Source: Martelella mediterranea DSM 17316
GTDB taxonomy: Bacteria; Pseudomonadota; Alphaproteobacteria; Rhizobiales; Rhizobiaceae
Direction: 5' to 3'
DNA length: 64,000 nt
Assembly (NCBI RefSeq): GCF_002043005.1
Contig: NZ_CP020331.1
Coordinates: 310,001 to 374,000, forward strand
In this document: piece after piece, positions 8,743 through 16,313 of the stretch
Position numbering within the stretch: the first letter of the stretch is position 1
Layout of the letters: each line of letters begins with the position of its first letter
Notes under the pieces: model-generated
Told to the model about the DNA's origin: nothing
Seen by the model: only the letters and a program-made list of their open reading frames with translations
Database searches by the model: none
Made by a program: the position numbers and the translations under genes

Positions 8743-9406
8743 CGATTTCCTCCATTTTGAGAGGAGGATAATCATTCACGTTAATTCTGCCAAGCGCAAT
8801 TTTGTAGTGATATGTGGATTTAATAGAATGCAGACCCTCGCTGTGGCGGTCACGCGCACTTTCGGTCTTTGTCTCGCATGGATGAGTCGATTGGGCGGCG
8901 TCGCCTTAAATTGAGACACGCGGCGGAGTGGGAACGCCGCTTGTCGGGGTCCATAACCCGTGGGGTGGTACCTGCCCCACGAGCAGTTTGCGCATCAGCC
9001 GCGGAGCTGCCCGCTTGTTTCTCCGGCTTGCTGTGATGCAGAACGGACCGAGAAGCGAGTGAAGCTTCACAATGAATACGGTTTCCAGCCTCTGCCAACA
9101 AATGCGATGCGGATCTTCACCCCAATCGCGACGATCAAAAAGATGCTCGACTAATCCCGGACGCACTTGGAGTTCTCGGAACACTGATTTGTCTAGTTTT
9201 TTCAATACTTTGACAGAATACGGCAGATTTTTTGGTCCGATTCCCATCAAGACCTTTGGGCACCGAAGGCGTCATCGACTTCGTCTTGATGAACTTGACT
9301 TGCGCAGCTAAGCCGATGGAAAAGTTTGTCGAAACCTGAGCCGTTCCACTTGAGGAGACTGCCGAACGGATTGCTGCGAGTTTCGTCATCGCGGTTGGGC
9401 GCCGGG
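8743..9406. other. Intergenic stretch with mobile-element debris
   Basis: No intact gene is recognisable in these 664 bases. The part next to 8742 is promoter for the ThDP enzyme (AT-rich 8760-8830). An IS6-type scrap lies at about 8920-9036. Short open frames at 9040-9440 on the minus strand have no family signature I recognise and probably reflect decayed DNA. Confidence 0.5.
8920..9036 (-). pseudogene. Second IS6-family transposase scrap
   Basis: On the minus strand this encodes SRRNKRAAPRLMRKLLVGQ followed, one frame over, by GTTPRVMDPDKRRS. It is a close nucleotide homologue of about 585-700 on the plus strand, including the same frameshift point at CAGGTACCACCCC. Homology stops abruptly after the codons matching SAA. 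Only the segment around the second catalytic Asp remains. Confidence 0.75.
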
Positions 9407-9946
9407 CTAGCTCCCAGTACCGGAAAACACATCGGCAATGCCGGCGTCGAGGGGGGTGCGATAGGTCATCAGGATATAGCCGAGCACGGCATAAAAGCCG
9501 ACGGTGGCGATGAGGTCGAAGACCGCGGGTCGTCCGAGTGCTTCGGCAAGTGCTGCTTCGGTTTCGGGCGCAAGCCGGCGCTGGTCGATCAGCATGTCGA
9601 CGGCGCGGACGATCAAACCGTCCTCGCCCTCCGGCATGGCGCGAAGCGCGGCGATGCGCTCGGCGGAAAAACCGAGCCGTGTCGCCCGGTCGACATGGTG
9701 GTTCCACTCATAGCCTGAACCGAAACGGAAGGCGACGCGCAGGATTACGACTTCCGAGCGCTCCGGGCCGAGCGCGGTGTCCTTGACCACATGCTGGCGC
9801 AGCGGCGCCCAGGCGCGCAGCAGGTCCGGGTGATGCGCCATGGTGCGATAGACATTGAGCGCGCCGGCAAAACCGTCCTTCAGGTCTGCGATTTCCGGCG
9901 GCCAGTCGCTGTCCTGAAGCGGCGGCAGGATGGGTTTGTCGGTCAT
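9407..9946 (-). CDS. Carboxymuconolactone decarboxylase (CMD)-family protein
   Basis: CMD-domain protein of 179 residues from the ATG at 9946 (start MTDKPILPP). The core runs from MAHHPDLLRAW through SEVVILRVAFRFGSGYEWNHHVDRATRLGFS to the C-terminal helices. The CxxC pair of AhpD-type peroxidases is absent; YEWNHHV replaces it, as in the gamma-carboxymuconolactone-decarboxylase-like branch, so a redox role is unlikely and a lyase/hydrolase-like or unknown role is more probable. The open frame runs further upstream, but no family similarity exists there. No clear operon partner: the sulfatase gene ends 291 bases upstream. Confidence 0.8.
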   Translation of the reverse strand: MTDKPILPPLQDSDWPPEIADLKDGFAGALNVYRTMAHHPDLLRAWAPLRQHVVKDTALGPERSEVVILRVAFRFGSGYEWNHHVDRATRLGFSAERIAALRAMPEGEDGLIVRAVDMLIDQRRLAPETEAALAEALGRPAVFDLIATVGFYAVLGYILMTYRTPLDAGIADVFSGTGS

Positions 9947-10237
9947 TGCAACGGGCTCCACTCGGTATTGCATACAGCCTTGGGGGGCCGAATGATCGCC
10001 CTTGCGCCGCGGGAAAGACAGGTCTAAATCCGGCCTGTCCATCTAGCGGACCAGCCGAATCCTGGTTTTGCGTCAACAATCGACCAGATCTGGCGTGAAA
10101 GGTTCCGGCAAGCTCGACCAAGCCACCGCGTCAGTTCCACAAGATATGGAATCACACAATGGGCGGCCCGGGACGCTGTGTCCCTGGCACACCGTCACCG
10201 CTGTCGAGGCCGTTGCTTAAAACACAATTTCACGCGT

Positions 10238-11809
10238 TCAAGCGATGCGTTGGGCGCGGGGGCTTTCCTCCATCACCGCGATCATCTCCCTCACCAGACG
10301 CTCGGACAATCGGCCGCGCACGGACTCATAGCGGGGATCGGACCATAGATTGTCTGTCTCGTCCGGATCGGCAACCAGATCGTACAGCTCGCCCCATTCG
10401 AAATTCATGAAGATGGTCAGCCGCCATCGCTTGGTGATCAGGGTACGGATGCGGGCGGGCTCCTCGAGATTGTAGCGCGCGCCGCTGTCGTGGTGTTCGA
10501 TCAGCAGGGCGTCGCGAATTTCGCCTCCCTCGGCCATGGCCGGGATCAGGCTTTTCCCCTGCATGCCCCAATATGGCTTGACGCCTGCCCGTTCAAGGAT
10601 CGTTGCCGCGACATCCACCGTTGAAGCAAGCGTTCCGGACTTGGCTATGGCGTCGGTGTTGGACGGGTCGCTCCAGATAAAAGGCACCCGCGTCAGGCCG
10701 CGCATCTGCAACATTCCCTTCAGGAGAAGGTTGAAGTCGCCCATGTAATCGCCGTGGTCCGAGTTGAAGATCACAACGGTATTGTCGGCATGCCCGGATT
10801 CTTCAAGCGCCTGCATCACCTTGCCGATCTGATCGTCAATCATGGTGATCATGCCCGCGGTAAGCGCCATCGCCTCGCGGATTTGCCGGTCGTCGGCGTA
10901 GAACGCGGTCTGCAGAAGCGGCGCGGTTTCCCCGTTCTCCCACATTTTCCTGATGTGTTCGAAAATGGGGTTGGGGTTCTTGTGGGCGGAGTAGGGCAGT
11001 CTCACCTCAAAATCGTCTGGATCATACATCGACCAGTATTTGCCCGGCGGATTGAAAGGGTGATGCGGGTCGGGAAACGAGACAAACGCGAAGAACGGCG
11101 TTTCGTCGCCCTCGCGATCGCGCAGCCATTCAGCAGCCCTGTCGCCAATCCAGGCCGTCGGATAGCTATCTTCGGGCACAGGCGTTCGATAGGCTTGAGG
11201 ACATGTATAGTCGTGCGGCAGCTCATTGGCCGGATCGTGCAGGTCTCGCCAGTCGGGGTGCGTTCGGCGAAACCACTGGCCGTAATGTCCGCCGCATTTG
11301 TCGCCGTGGCCTGTCACCATCTCCACATGCTGATAGCCATAATAGGGCGTCTTGATTTTGTAGGGCTCCGTCTTTTCGTAGCTGCCCGGCGCCTCCTCAT
11401 CGTAGCCGGTCTGCTCCGCCTTCCAGGCCTCCGCGATCGGACCGGCTTCAAACGGCTTGCGCCCGAGCGGCTTGGCGTCGGTGAAGGCCTGCAAATGGCT
11501 TTTGCCGATCGCGGCGGTGGCATAGCCCGAAGCAGCCAGCACCTCCACGAATGTGTTTGCCCGTTCGGTGAGAGCGCAGCCATTGTAACGCAGCCCGTGG
11601 ACCGACGGATACCGTCCCGTGATCAGCGAAGCCCGGTTTGGCATGCAAACGGGGAGCGCAACGTGGAAATCCTCAAACGATGTTCCGTTTTCCGCAATGC
11701 GGTCGATATTGGGCGTTTTGACCACGGGGTGTCCGGCGCATCCAAGCCAGTCGGCGCGCTGCTGGTCCGTTATGAAATAGAGAAAATTGGGCCGCTTAGC
11801 TCTCATCAT
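10238..11809 (-). CDS. Type I sulfatase (alkaline phosphatase superfamily)
   Basis: Sulfatase/phosphonate-monoester-hydrolase-like enzyme of 523 residues. The formylglycine motif C-x-P-x-R is present as CMPNR with C55, in LPVCMPNRASLITGRYP; metal ligands are seen in FITDQQRAD (D15) and NSDHGDYMGD. Cytoplasmic by sequence, as no signal peptide follows MMRAKRPNFLYF. The Cys needs conversion to formylglycine by a maturase encoded elsewhere. The start codon lies inside the end of the upstream FCD regulator gene (14-base overlap), so the two form an operon; the longer open frame would duplicate the regulator's coding region. With the TRAP importer divergent, an organosulfate is the likely nutrient (inference). 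Confidence 0.9.
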   Translation of the reverse strand: MMRAKRPNFLYFITDQQRADWLGCAGHPVVKTPNIDRIAENGTSFEDFHVALPVCMPNRASLITGRYPSVHGLRYNGCALTERANTFVEVLAASGYATAAIGKSHLQAFTDAKPLGRKPFEAGPIAEAWKAEQTGYDEEAPGSYEKTEPYKIKTPYYGYQHVEMVTGHGDKCGGHYGQWFRRTHPDWRDLHDPANELPHDYTCPQAYRTPVPEDSYPTAWIGDRAAEWLRDREGDETPFFAFVSFPDPHHPFNPPGKYWSMYDPDDFEVRLPYSAHKNPNPIFEHIRKMWENGETAPLLQTAFYADDRQIREAMALTAGMITMIDDQIGKVMQALEESGHADNTVVIFNSDHGDYMGDFNLLLKGMLQMRGLTRVPFIWSDPSNTDAIAKSGTLASTVDVAATILERAGVKPYWGMQGKSLIPAMAEGGEIRDALLIEHHDSGARYNLEEPARIRTLITKRWRLTIFMNFEWGELYDLVADPDETDNLWSDPRYESVRGRLSERLVREMIAVMEESPRAQRIA

Positions 11810-12545
11810 CGCCGCTTTCGGTGTGACTTTCGCCCAGACCTGGGAATGTCTTCTGGGACAGTCTGTGAAGGTTCCTGAAAATGAGCTCCGCCTTACCCAG
11901 GGGAACCAGCGCGTGTTCACGCATGGCAAACTCTGCCCGCGTCCCTTCTCCGTTCCTGATCGCCTCGACAATTCTCTTGTGATCGAACTGGGATGTCGCG
12001 AAACCCTCGACCGCTTCTTCATCGGTGAAGGCATGAAACAGCGGAGAGGCCCGAAACGGGCTTTGTTCAAGCCGTCGCGTCAGGACTGAATTGCCGGCCA
12101 TGCTTGCGATCGCCGCGTGAAAACGGACATTCACCTCTATAAATACGTTTCGGGAGGATTCACCGCCGTCGCCCTTGGCGATGAGCCCGTCCACGATCGC
12201 GATGCATTGCATCATTTCATCTTCGTATTGTTGAAATCCGCCTCTCTCTGCGGCAAGTCGCGCCGACATGCCCTCGAGCGTGGCCCGGACTTCAATGATC
12301 TCCCGCATCTCTTCAATGGTGAAGCGCCGCACGCGAAAGCCGCGATGCGGTTCTCCTTGAACCAGGTCTTCCTGCTCAAGCCGCGCGAGTGCGAGGCGCA
12401 CCGGCGTGCGTGAAACATCGAGCAGCTTGGCAAGTCCGACCTCGGTCAACCGGTCGCCCGGGGATATGTCGCCCGTCATGATCAAATGACGCAGGCGCTT
12501 TGTCACCGCCTCTGTATTGCTGCTCGGTGCAGATCGTGATTGCAT
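11796..12545 (-). CDS. GntR-family regulator, FCD subfamily
   Basis: FadR/FCD-type GntR regulator of 249 residues. The winged HTH spans about residues 10-75 (VTKRLRHLIMTGDISPGDRL, LAKLLDVSRTPVRLALARLE, PHRGFRVRRF). The all-helical FCD domain follows, with metal-binding histidines in NVRFHAAI, QFDHKRIV and MREHAL. I chose the ATG at 12545, which has AAAGAGG upstream and sits inside a perfect palindrome that may mediate autoregulation. It is divergent from the TRAP operon and overlaps the sulfatase gene, so it probably controls both (inference). Confidence 0.92.
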   Translation of the reverse strand: MQSRSAPSSNTEAVTKRLRHLIMTGDISPGDRLTEVGLAKLLDVSRTPVRLALARLEQEDLVQGEPHRGFRVRRFTIEEMREIIEVRATLEGMSARLAAERGGFQQYEDEMMQCIAIVDGLIAKGDGGESSRNVFIEVNVRFHAAIASMAGNSVLTRRLEQSPFRASPLFHAFTDEEAVEGFATSQFDHKRIVEAIRNGEGTRAEFAMREHALVPLGKAELIFRNLHRLSQKTFPGLGESHTESGDDES

Positions 12546-12550
12546 GCAAT
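12539..12550. promoter_or_regulatory. Palindrome ATTGCATGCAAT, candidate FCD operator 1
   Basis: Perfect 12-bp palindrome overlapping the start codon of the FCD regulator gene. An identical copy lies 94 bases away on the TRAP side. Palindromes of this size with a YGCATGCR-type core suit FCD-subfamily GntR dimers. Confidence 0.65.
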
Positions 12551-12643
12551 TTGTAACCTCTTTAATCCTCTTGGCTGGAAAATCGCAGGAATATGCGCGT
12601 AATACAACCCGAAAATTCGCATGTATCAAAAAATGATTGTTGA

Positions 12644-12655
12644 ATTGCATGCAAT
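12644..12655. promoter_or_regulatory. Palindrome ATTGCATGCAAT, candidate FCD operator 2
   Basis: Second copy of the 12-bp palindrome, extended to the 14-bp AATTGCATGCAATT at 12643-12656. It lies 153 bases before the dctP start, in the AT-rich divergent promoter region. Confidence 0.65.
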
Positions 12656-12808
12656 TTTATGAAATGAGTTGCGAGGGAGAGACGTTCAGATCTGGATCGG
12701 CAAGGCTGTCACCATGCACCCTATCGGCGTGCATCGATGCGGAATATGGCTCGGCCGGCCGGTGCAATGAAAACCGGGTGCGACAGGCACCGAGAGGGAG
12801 GCGTGCCA

Positions 12809-13834
12809 ATGATATCGAGAACTCTGACCGCTGCGATGGCGGTGATGCTTCTGACCGGAGCTTCGGCCAAGGCGGAAACCAGCGTGGTCTTCAACAATTA
12901 TCTTCCTGAGCATAATGAGATCATGCGCAATGTCATTCGGCCCTGGGCCAATGCCGTGGAAGAGGCCTCTGATGGCAATATAGAGATCGATTTCACGGCC
13001 TCGTCGCTGGCGCCGCCGCCGCGCCAACTGGAGATGATCCGGGCGGGCGTTGCCGATGCGGCGATGAATATTTCATCCTTCACGGCGTCTCAGTGGCTTG
13101 CGCCGCTGATTTCGGAACTGCCGGTTTTGTTCGATCGCGACAGCGCCAAGGCGCATTCCATTGCTCTGTGGCGCGCATATGAGAAGTTTTTCCGCGAAGC
13201 GGAGCCCATTGACGGGGTCCATGTCGTCGCGCTGGTGGCGCTCACGGGCAATCACATCTGGAACAACAAGCGTCCTGTCGAAGTGGCCGAGGATGTCAGC
13301 GGTCTCAAGCTGCGGGTCAATCCCAATGGCGTGCCCGTGATCGCTGCCATGGGCGGCGTGATTGTCTCTCGCCCGGCGGTCGATACATTTGAACTCGTCG
13401 AGCGCGGGGTGGTCGATGGCACCGTCCTGCCAATCTCCTCGGTTGAAGGGCTCGGTGTGCTAGAAGAACTAAAATACGCAACGCTTTATCCGGGCAGCCT
13501 TTATCGATCGACGGCTTCGATCATCTTCAATCAGAAGGTCTGGGATGCCATGCCGGAGGCCGACAGGGCCGCAATCGAGAAAGTCAGCGGCGAAGCGCTG
13601 GCGGCGCTTGCAGGCGGCAATCTCGATGATGCGACCGAACAGGCCCGCGCCGAACTGGAGCCAGCGGGCATGGAGGTCATCGAGGCCGGCGCCGATCAGA
13701 TAGCCCAACTGCGTCAAAGCGAAGAGGTTGAAGCGGCGATTGCAAAGTGGAAGGAAAAGGTTGCCGGGCTTGGGCTTGATCCTGATGAAGTGATCAGTTT
13801 TTATCGGGCCCAGCTTGAGGAGCTGGAAAACTGA
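12809..13834 (+). CDS. TRAP transporter solute-binding protein (DctP family)
   Basis: Periplasmic receptor of a TRAP transporter, 341 residues. Signal peptide about 1-23 (MISRTLTAAMAVMLLTGASAKA). The DctP fold is shown by RQLEMIRAGVADAAMNISSF, the conserved Arg of LKLRVNPNGVPVIAAMGGVIV that contacts ligand carboxylates in this family, and YRSTASIIFNQKVWDAMPEADRA. The ATG at 12809 follows GAGAGGGAGG; upstream in-frame ATGs lack such a site. The dctQ ATG follows the stop codon directly. The ligand is probably an organic acid or sulfonated/sulfated acid given the sulfatase next door (inference). Confidence 0.92.
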   Translation: MISRTLTAAMAVMLLTGASAKAETSVVFNNYLPEHNEIMRNVIRPWANAVEEASDGNIEIDFTASSLAPPPRQLEMIRAGVADAAMNISSFTASQWLAPLISELPVLFDRDSAKAHSIALWRAYEKFFREAEPIDGVHVVALVALTGNHIWNNKRPVEVAEDVSGLKLRVNPNGVPVIAAMGGVIVSRPAVDTFELVERGVVDGTVLPISSVEGLGVLEELKYATLYPGSLYRSTASIIFNQKVWDAMPEADRAAIEKVSGEALAALAGGNLDDATEQARAELEPAGMEVIEAGADQIAQLRQSEEVEAAIAKWKEKVAGLGLDPDEVISFYRAQLEELEN

Positions 13835-14380
13835 ATGGCCGCCGCTCCAGATACGGCGACCAGCCGCGCCAGCACGGTTTTCGAAACGCTCCTAAAGGTT
13901 GTCTTGACGGTTACCCTGTTGGGCATTCTCGTCCTGACCTTCTTCGATGTTGTGGGTCGTTACGTATTCAACGCGCCGATCCCGGGCGCCTTTGAAATTC
14001 AGCAATATGGCATGGGAATCCTGATCTTTGCGGGTCTGCCCCTCATCACGTTTGACCGCGGCCATATCACCGTTTCCCTCATCGATGGTTTTTTTGGGCG
14101 AAACGCGATGTTGAAGCGCGTTCAGGGCGCGGTTCTGAATTTGATCAGTGCCGCGATCGTGGCGCTTTTGACCTATTGCCTCTGGGACCAGGCGGAAAAG
14201 GCAATGCAGTGGGGGGTGACCTCGGCGTTTCTTGAGTTGCCGCAATATCCCGTGATGTTCTTCATGGCGTTGATGGGCGCCGTAACCTGTGCCGTTCTTC
14301 TCCTCCAGGCGGCGACGGTGATCCGGGGCCGTCAGACCGAAGAGCAGGGAAGTCACGCCGGGGGAGGGTGGGAGCTATGA
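13835..14380 (+). CDS. TRAP transporter small membrane subunit (DctQ)
   Basis: Small integral-membrane subunit of the TRAP importer, 181 residues, four helices (about 20-42, 58-78, 95-118, 140-165). The family pattern FDVVGRYVFNAPIPGAFEIQQY near residue 32 and FDRGHITVSLI near 72 are typical DctQ features. It starts immediately after the dctP stop (TGAATG) and overlaps dctM by four bases, so translation of the three is coupled. Confidence 0.9.
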   Translation: MAAAPDTATSRASTVFETLLKVVLTVTLLGILVLTFFDVVGRYVFNAPIPGAFEIQQYGMGILIFAGLPLITFDRGHITVSLIDGFFGRNAMLKRVQGAVLNLISAAIVALLTYCLWDQAEKAMQWGVTSAFLELPQYPVMFFMALMGAVTCAVLLLQAATVIRGRQTEEQGSHAGGGWEL

Positions 14381-15669
14381 TCGCTGGTCTGGTTGGAATG
14401 GGCTTGCTTCTGGCCCTGGCGTTTATCGGAGTGCCCCTCGGCTTTTGCATGATGCTCGTAGGCTTTGGCGGTTTCGCGATGGTGCGCGGAACCGACGCGG
14501 CGCTTGCGATGCTGGGCCAGACGGTGACCTCAAACAGCATGTCATACGGGTTTATCGTCGTTCCCCTGTTCGTGCTGATGGGAAACCTCATCTATCGGGC
14601 GGATCTGGCCTCGGATCTCTATAGAACCTCCTACGCCTGGTTCGGGCGTTTTCGCGGCGGGTTGGCCATGTCCACCATCGTCGCTTGCGGAGGCTTTTCC
14701 GCGGTGAGCGGATCGTCCGTCGCGACGGCGGCCACCATGGGCAAGGTGGCGTTTCCGGAGATGATAAAATACGGCTACAGCCCGTCATTCTCCGCGGGCA
14801 CGATTGCCGCTGGCGGGACGATCGGTATTCTCATTCCGCCCTCGGTCATCCTGGTCCTCTACGGGATCATAACGGAGTCGGATATTGGCGCGCTTTTCAT
14901 TGCCGGAATTCTCCCGGGGATTCTGACGGTTTTCGGATATTTGCTGGTCGTTGTCGGACTGACGACGCTATTCCCGGGCATCGGGCCCAGAGGGGAGCGT
15001 TTTTCCTGGAGATACCGGTTTGCCTCGCTCAAAGGGGTGTGGCCGGTCATGCTGCTGTTTTTCTTTGTGATCAGCGGGCTCTATTTCGGCATGTTCACCG
15101 CCACGGAGGCGGGCGGCATGGGGGCCGTGGGGGCGCTTGTCTTCTGCATTATCCGGAAGAGGATAACATTGAAGGGTTTTCTGGAATCGATTTTCGAGGC
15201 CGGCAAAATGACGGCGATGGTATTCACCGTGGCGCTCGGAGCGCTCGTTTTCTCGAATTTCATAGAAATCGCCCGCATGCCGGCAGAACTCAAAACCTGG
15301 ATGGAGACGCTGGCCCTGTCGCCGATGCAGGTGATGTGGCTGATTCTGGCCATATATCTCTTGTTGGGGTGCGTGTTCGAAGGCGCGGGCATGGTGTTGT
15401 TGACCGTTCCGCTCTTCGCCCCGCTCGTGTCGCTTTTGGGCTTCGACCTCATCTGGTTCGGAATCGTGGTTGTCGTCGTGACCGAGATTTCGCTTGTGAC
15501 GCCGCCGATCGGGATGAATGCCTTTGTCATGAAGGCGGTTATCCCTGAACTTTCACTCGGCGCCATCTTCAGGGGAATAGCGCCGTTCTGGGTGGCGGAT
15601 ATATGTCGCCTGGCGCTGATCGTGTTTTATCCGCCGATAGCGCTTTATCTTCCCTCGGTCATGGGATGA
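14377..15669 (+). CDS. TRAP transporter large permease (DctM)
   Basis: Large membrane subunit of the TRAP importer, 430 residues, about twelve helices, the usual DctM size. Family blocks include LFVLMGNLIYRADLASDLY, GGFSAVSGSSVATAATMGKVAFPEM, AAGGTIGILIPPS and LVTPPIGMNAFVMK. The ATG at 14377 is preceded by GGGAGGGTGGGAG and overlaps the dctQ stop; a GTG at 14368 is an alternative. It uses a sodium gradient for uptake in known family members. The operon ends at a hairpin shared with the convergent Lrp gene. Confidence 0.94.
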   Translation: MIAGLVGMGLLLALAFIGVPLGFCMMLVGFGGFAMVRGTDAALAMLGQTVTSNSMSYGFIVVPLFVLMGNLIYRADLASDLYRTSYAWFGRFRGGLAMSTIVACGGFSAVSGSSVATAATMGKVAFPEMIKYGYSPSFSAGTIAAGGTIGILIPPSVILVLYGIITESDIGALFIAGILPGILTVFGYLLVVVGLTTLFPGIGPRGERFSWRYRFASLKGVWPVMLLFFFVISGLYFGMFTATEAGGMGAVGALVFCIIRKRITLKGFLESIFEAGKMTAMVFTVALGALVFSNFIEIARMPAELKTWMETLALSPMQVMWLILAIYLLLGCVFEGAGMVLLTVPLFAPLVSLLGFDLIWFGIVVVVVTEISLVTPPIGMNAFVMKAVIPELSLGAIFRGIAPFWVADICRLALIVFYPPIALYLPSVMG

Positions 15670-15698
15670 AGGGCCGCCCCTCTCGAAGGGCGGCTCTT
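15669..15698. terminator. Bidirectional hairpin between dctM and the Lrp-type gene
   Basis: Perfect 7-bp GC stem (15673-15679 with 15688-15694) extended by A-T and G-T pairs to 15669-15698, loop of eight bases. It lies in the short convergent gap and touches both stop codons; a brief T-run follows on the plus strand. Confidence 0.7.
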
Positions 15699-16182
15699 AA
15701 CCCGAGGGCGCATTTTCGATCGGCAGGGCGGTTTTGTATTTGACCTGCTTCAGGGCGAAGCTCGACTTGATATTCGCGACCCCGGGGACCGTGGTCAGGT
15801 AATTGATGATGAATTTCTGCAGCAGGTCGACATCGGCGACCGCCACGCGAATGAGGTAGTCGCTGTCGCCTGTCATCAGGTAGCATTCCATGACCTCGGG
15901 ATAGGATTCCATCTTGCTCTCGAACAGTTCGAGCGCGTTTTCCACCTGGCGTTCGAGCGTGACCTGAATGAAGACGCTGATCGACAGGCCGACGGATTTG
16001 GGATCCACCAACGCCACATAGCGGTCGATAACCCCTTCCTCTTCCAGGGCGCGCACGCGCTGCAGGCAGGGCGAGGGCGAAAGCCCCACGCGACCGGACA
16101 GTTCCACATTGGTGATCTTGCCATCCACCTGCAGCTCGGACAGGATTTTTCTATCTATTTTATCAAGTGCGATTTGCCGCAT
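15697..16182 (-). CDS. Lrp/AsnC-family transcriptional regulator
   Basis: Lrp/AsnC regulator of 161 residues. HTH at about residues 8-55 (LDKIDRKILSELQVDGKITNVELSGRVGLSPSPCLQRVRALEEEGVI), followed by the RAM/AsnC ligand domain (about 65-145: VFIQVTLERQ, VMECYLMTGDSDYLIRVAV, GVANIKSSFALKQVKY). Divergent from the aceE-aceF-lpdA operon across 131 bases, so it probably controls the PDH genes; family precedent allows activation or repression by an amino acid or metabolite. Effector unknown. Confidence 0.92.
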   Translation of the reverse strand: MRQIALDKIDRKILSELQVDGKITNVELSGRVGLSPSPCLQRVRALEEEGVIDRYVALVDPKSVGLSISVFIQVTLERQVENALELFESKMESYPEVMECYLMTGDSDYLIRVAVADVDLLQKFIINYLTTVPGVANIKSSFALKQVKYKTALPIENAPSG

Positions 16183-16313
16183 TTTATTTCCTTGAGATTT
16201 CGCTTGGCAGCATGAAAGACTGATTATTTGGTTTTTGCAATATATGAACGGCAGAACATATTCCGTCTCTTCGCCTATGATCGGGAAAACATTGCGTCTG
16301 GGAGGCGAGCACG

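Noticed and set aside
9135..9707. 190-codon minus-strand open frame overlapping the CMD gene
   Set aside because: Its first half is a shadow of the CMD gene and the rest lies in debris without recognisable motifs.
11810..12070. N-terminal extension of the sulfatase by about 87 residues
   Set aside because: It is out-of-frame translation of the FCD regulator gene on the same strand; the sulfatase fold begins at RPNFLYFITD.
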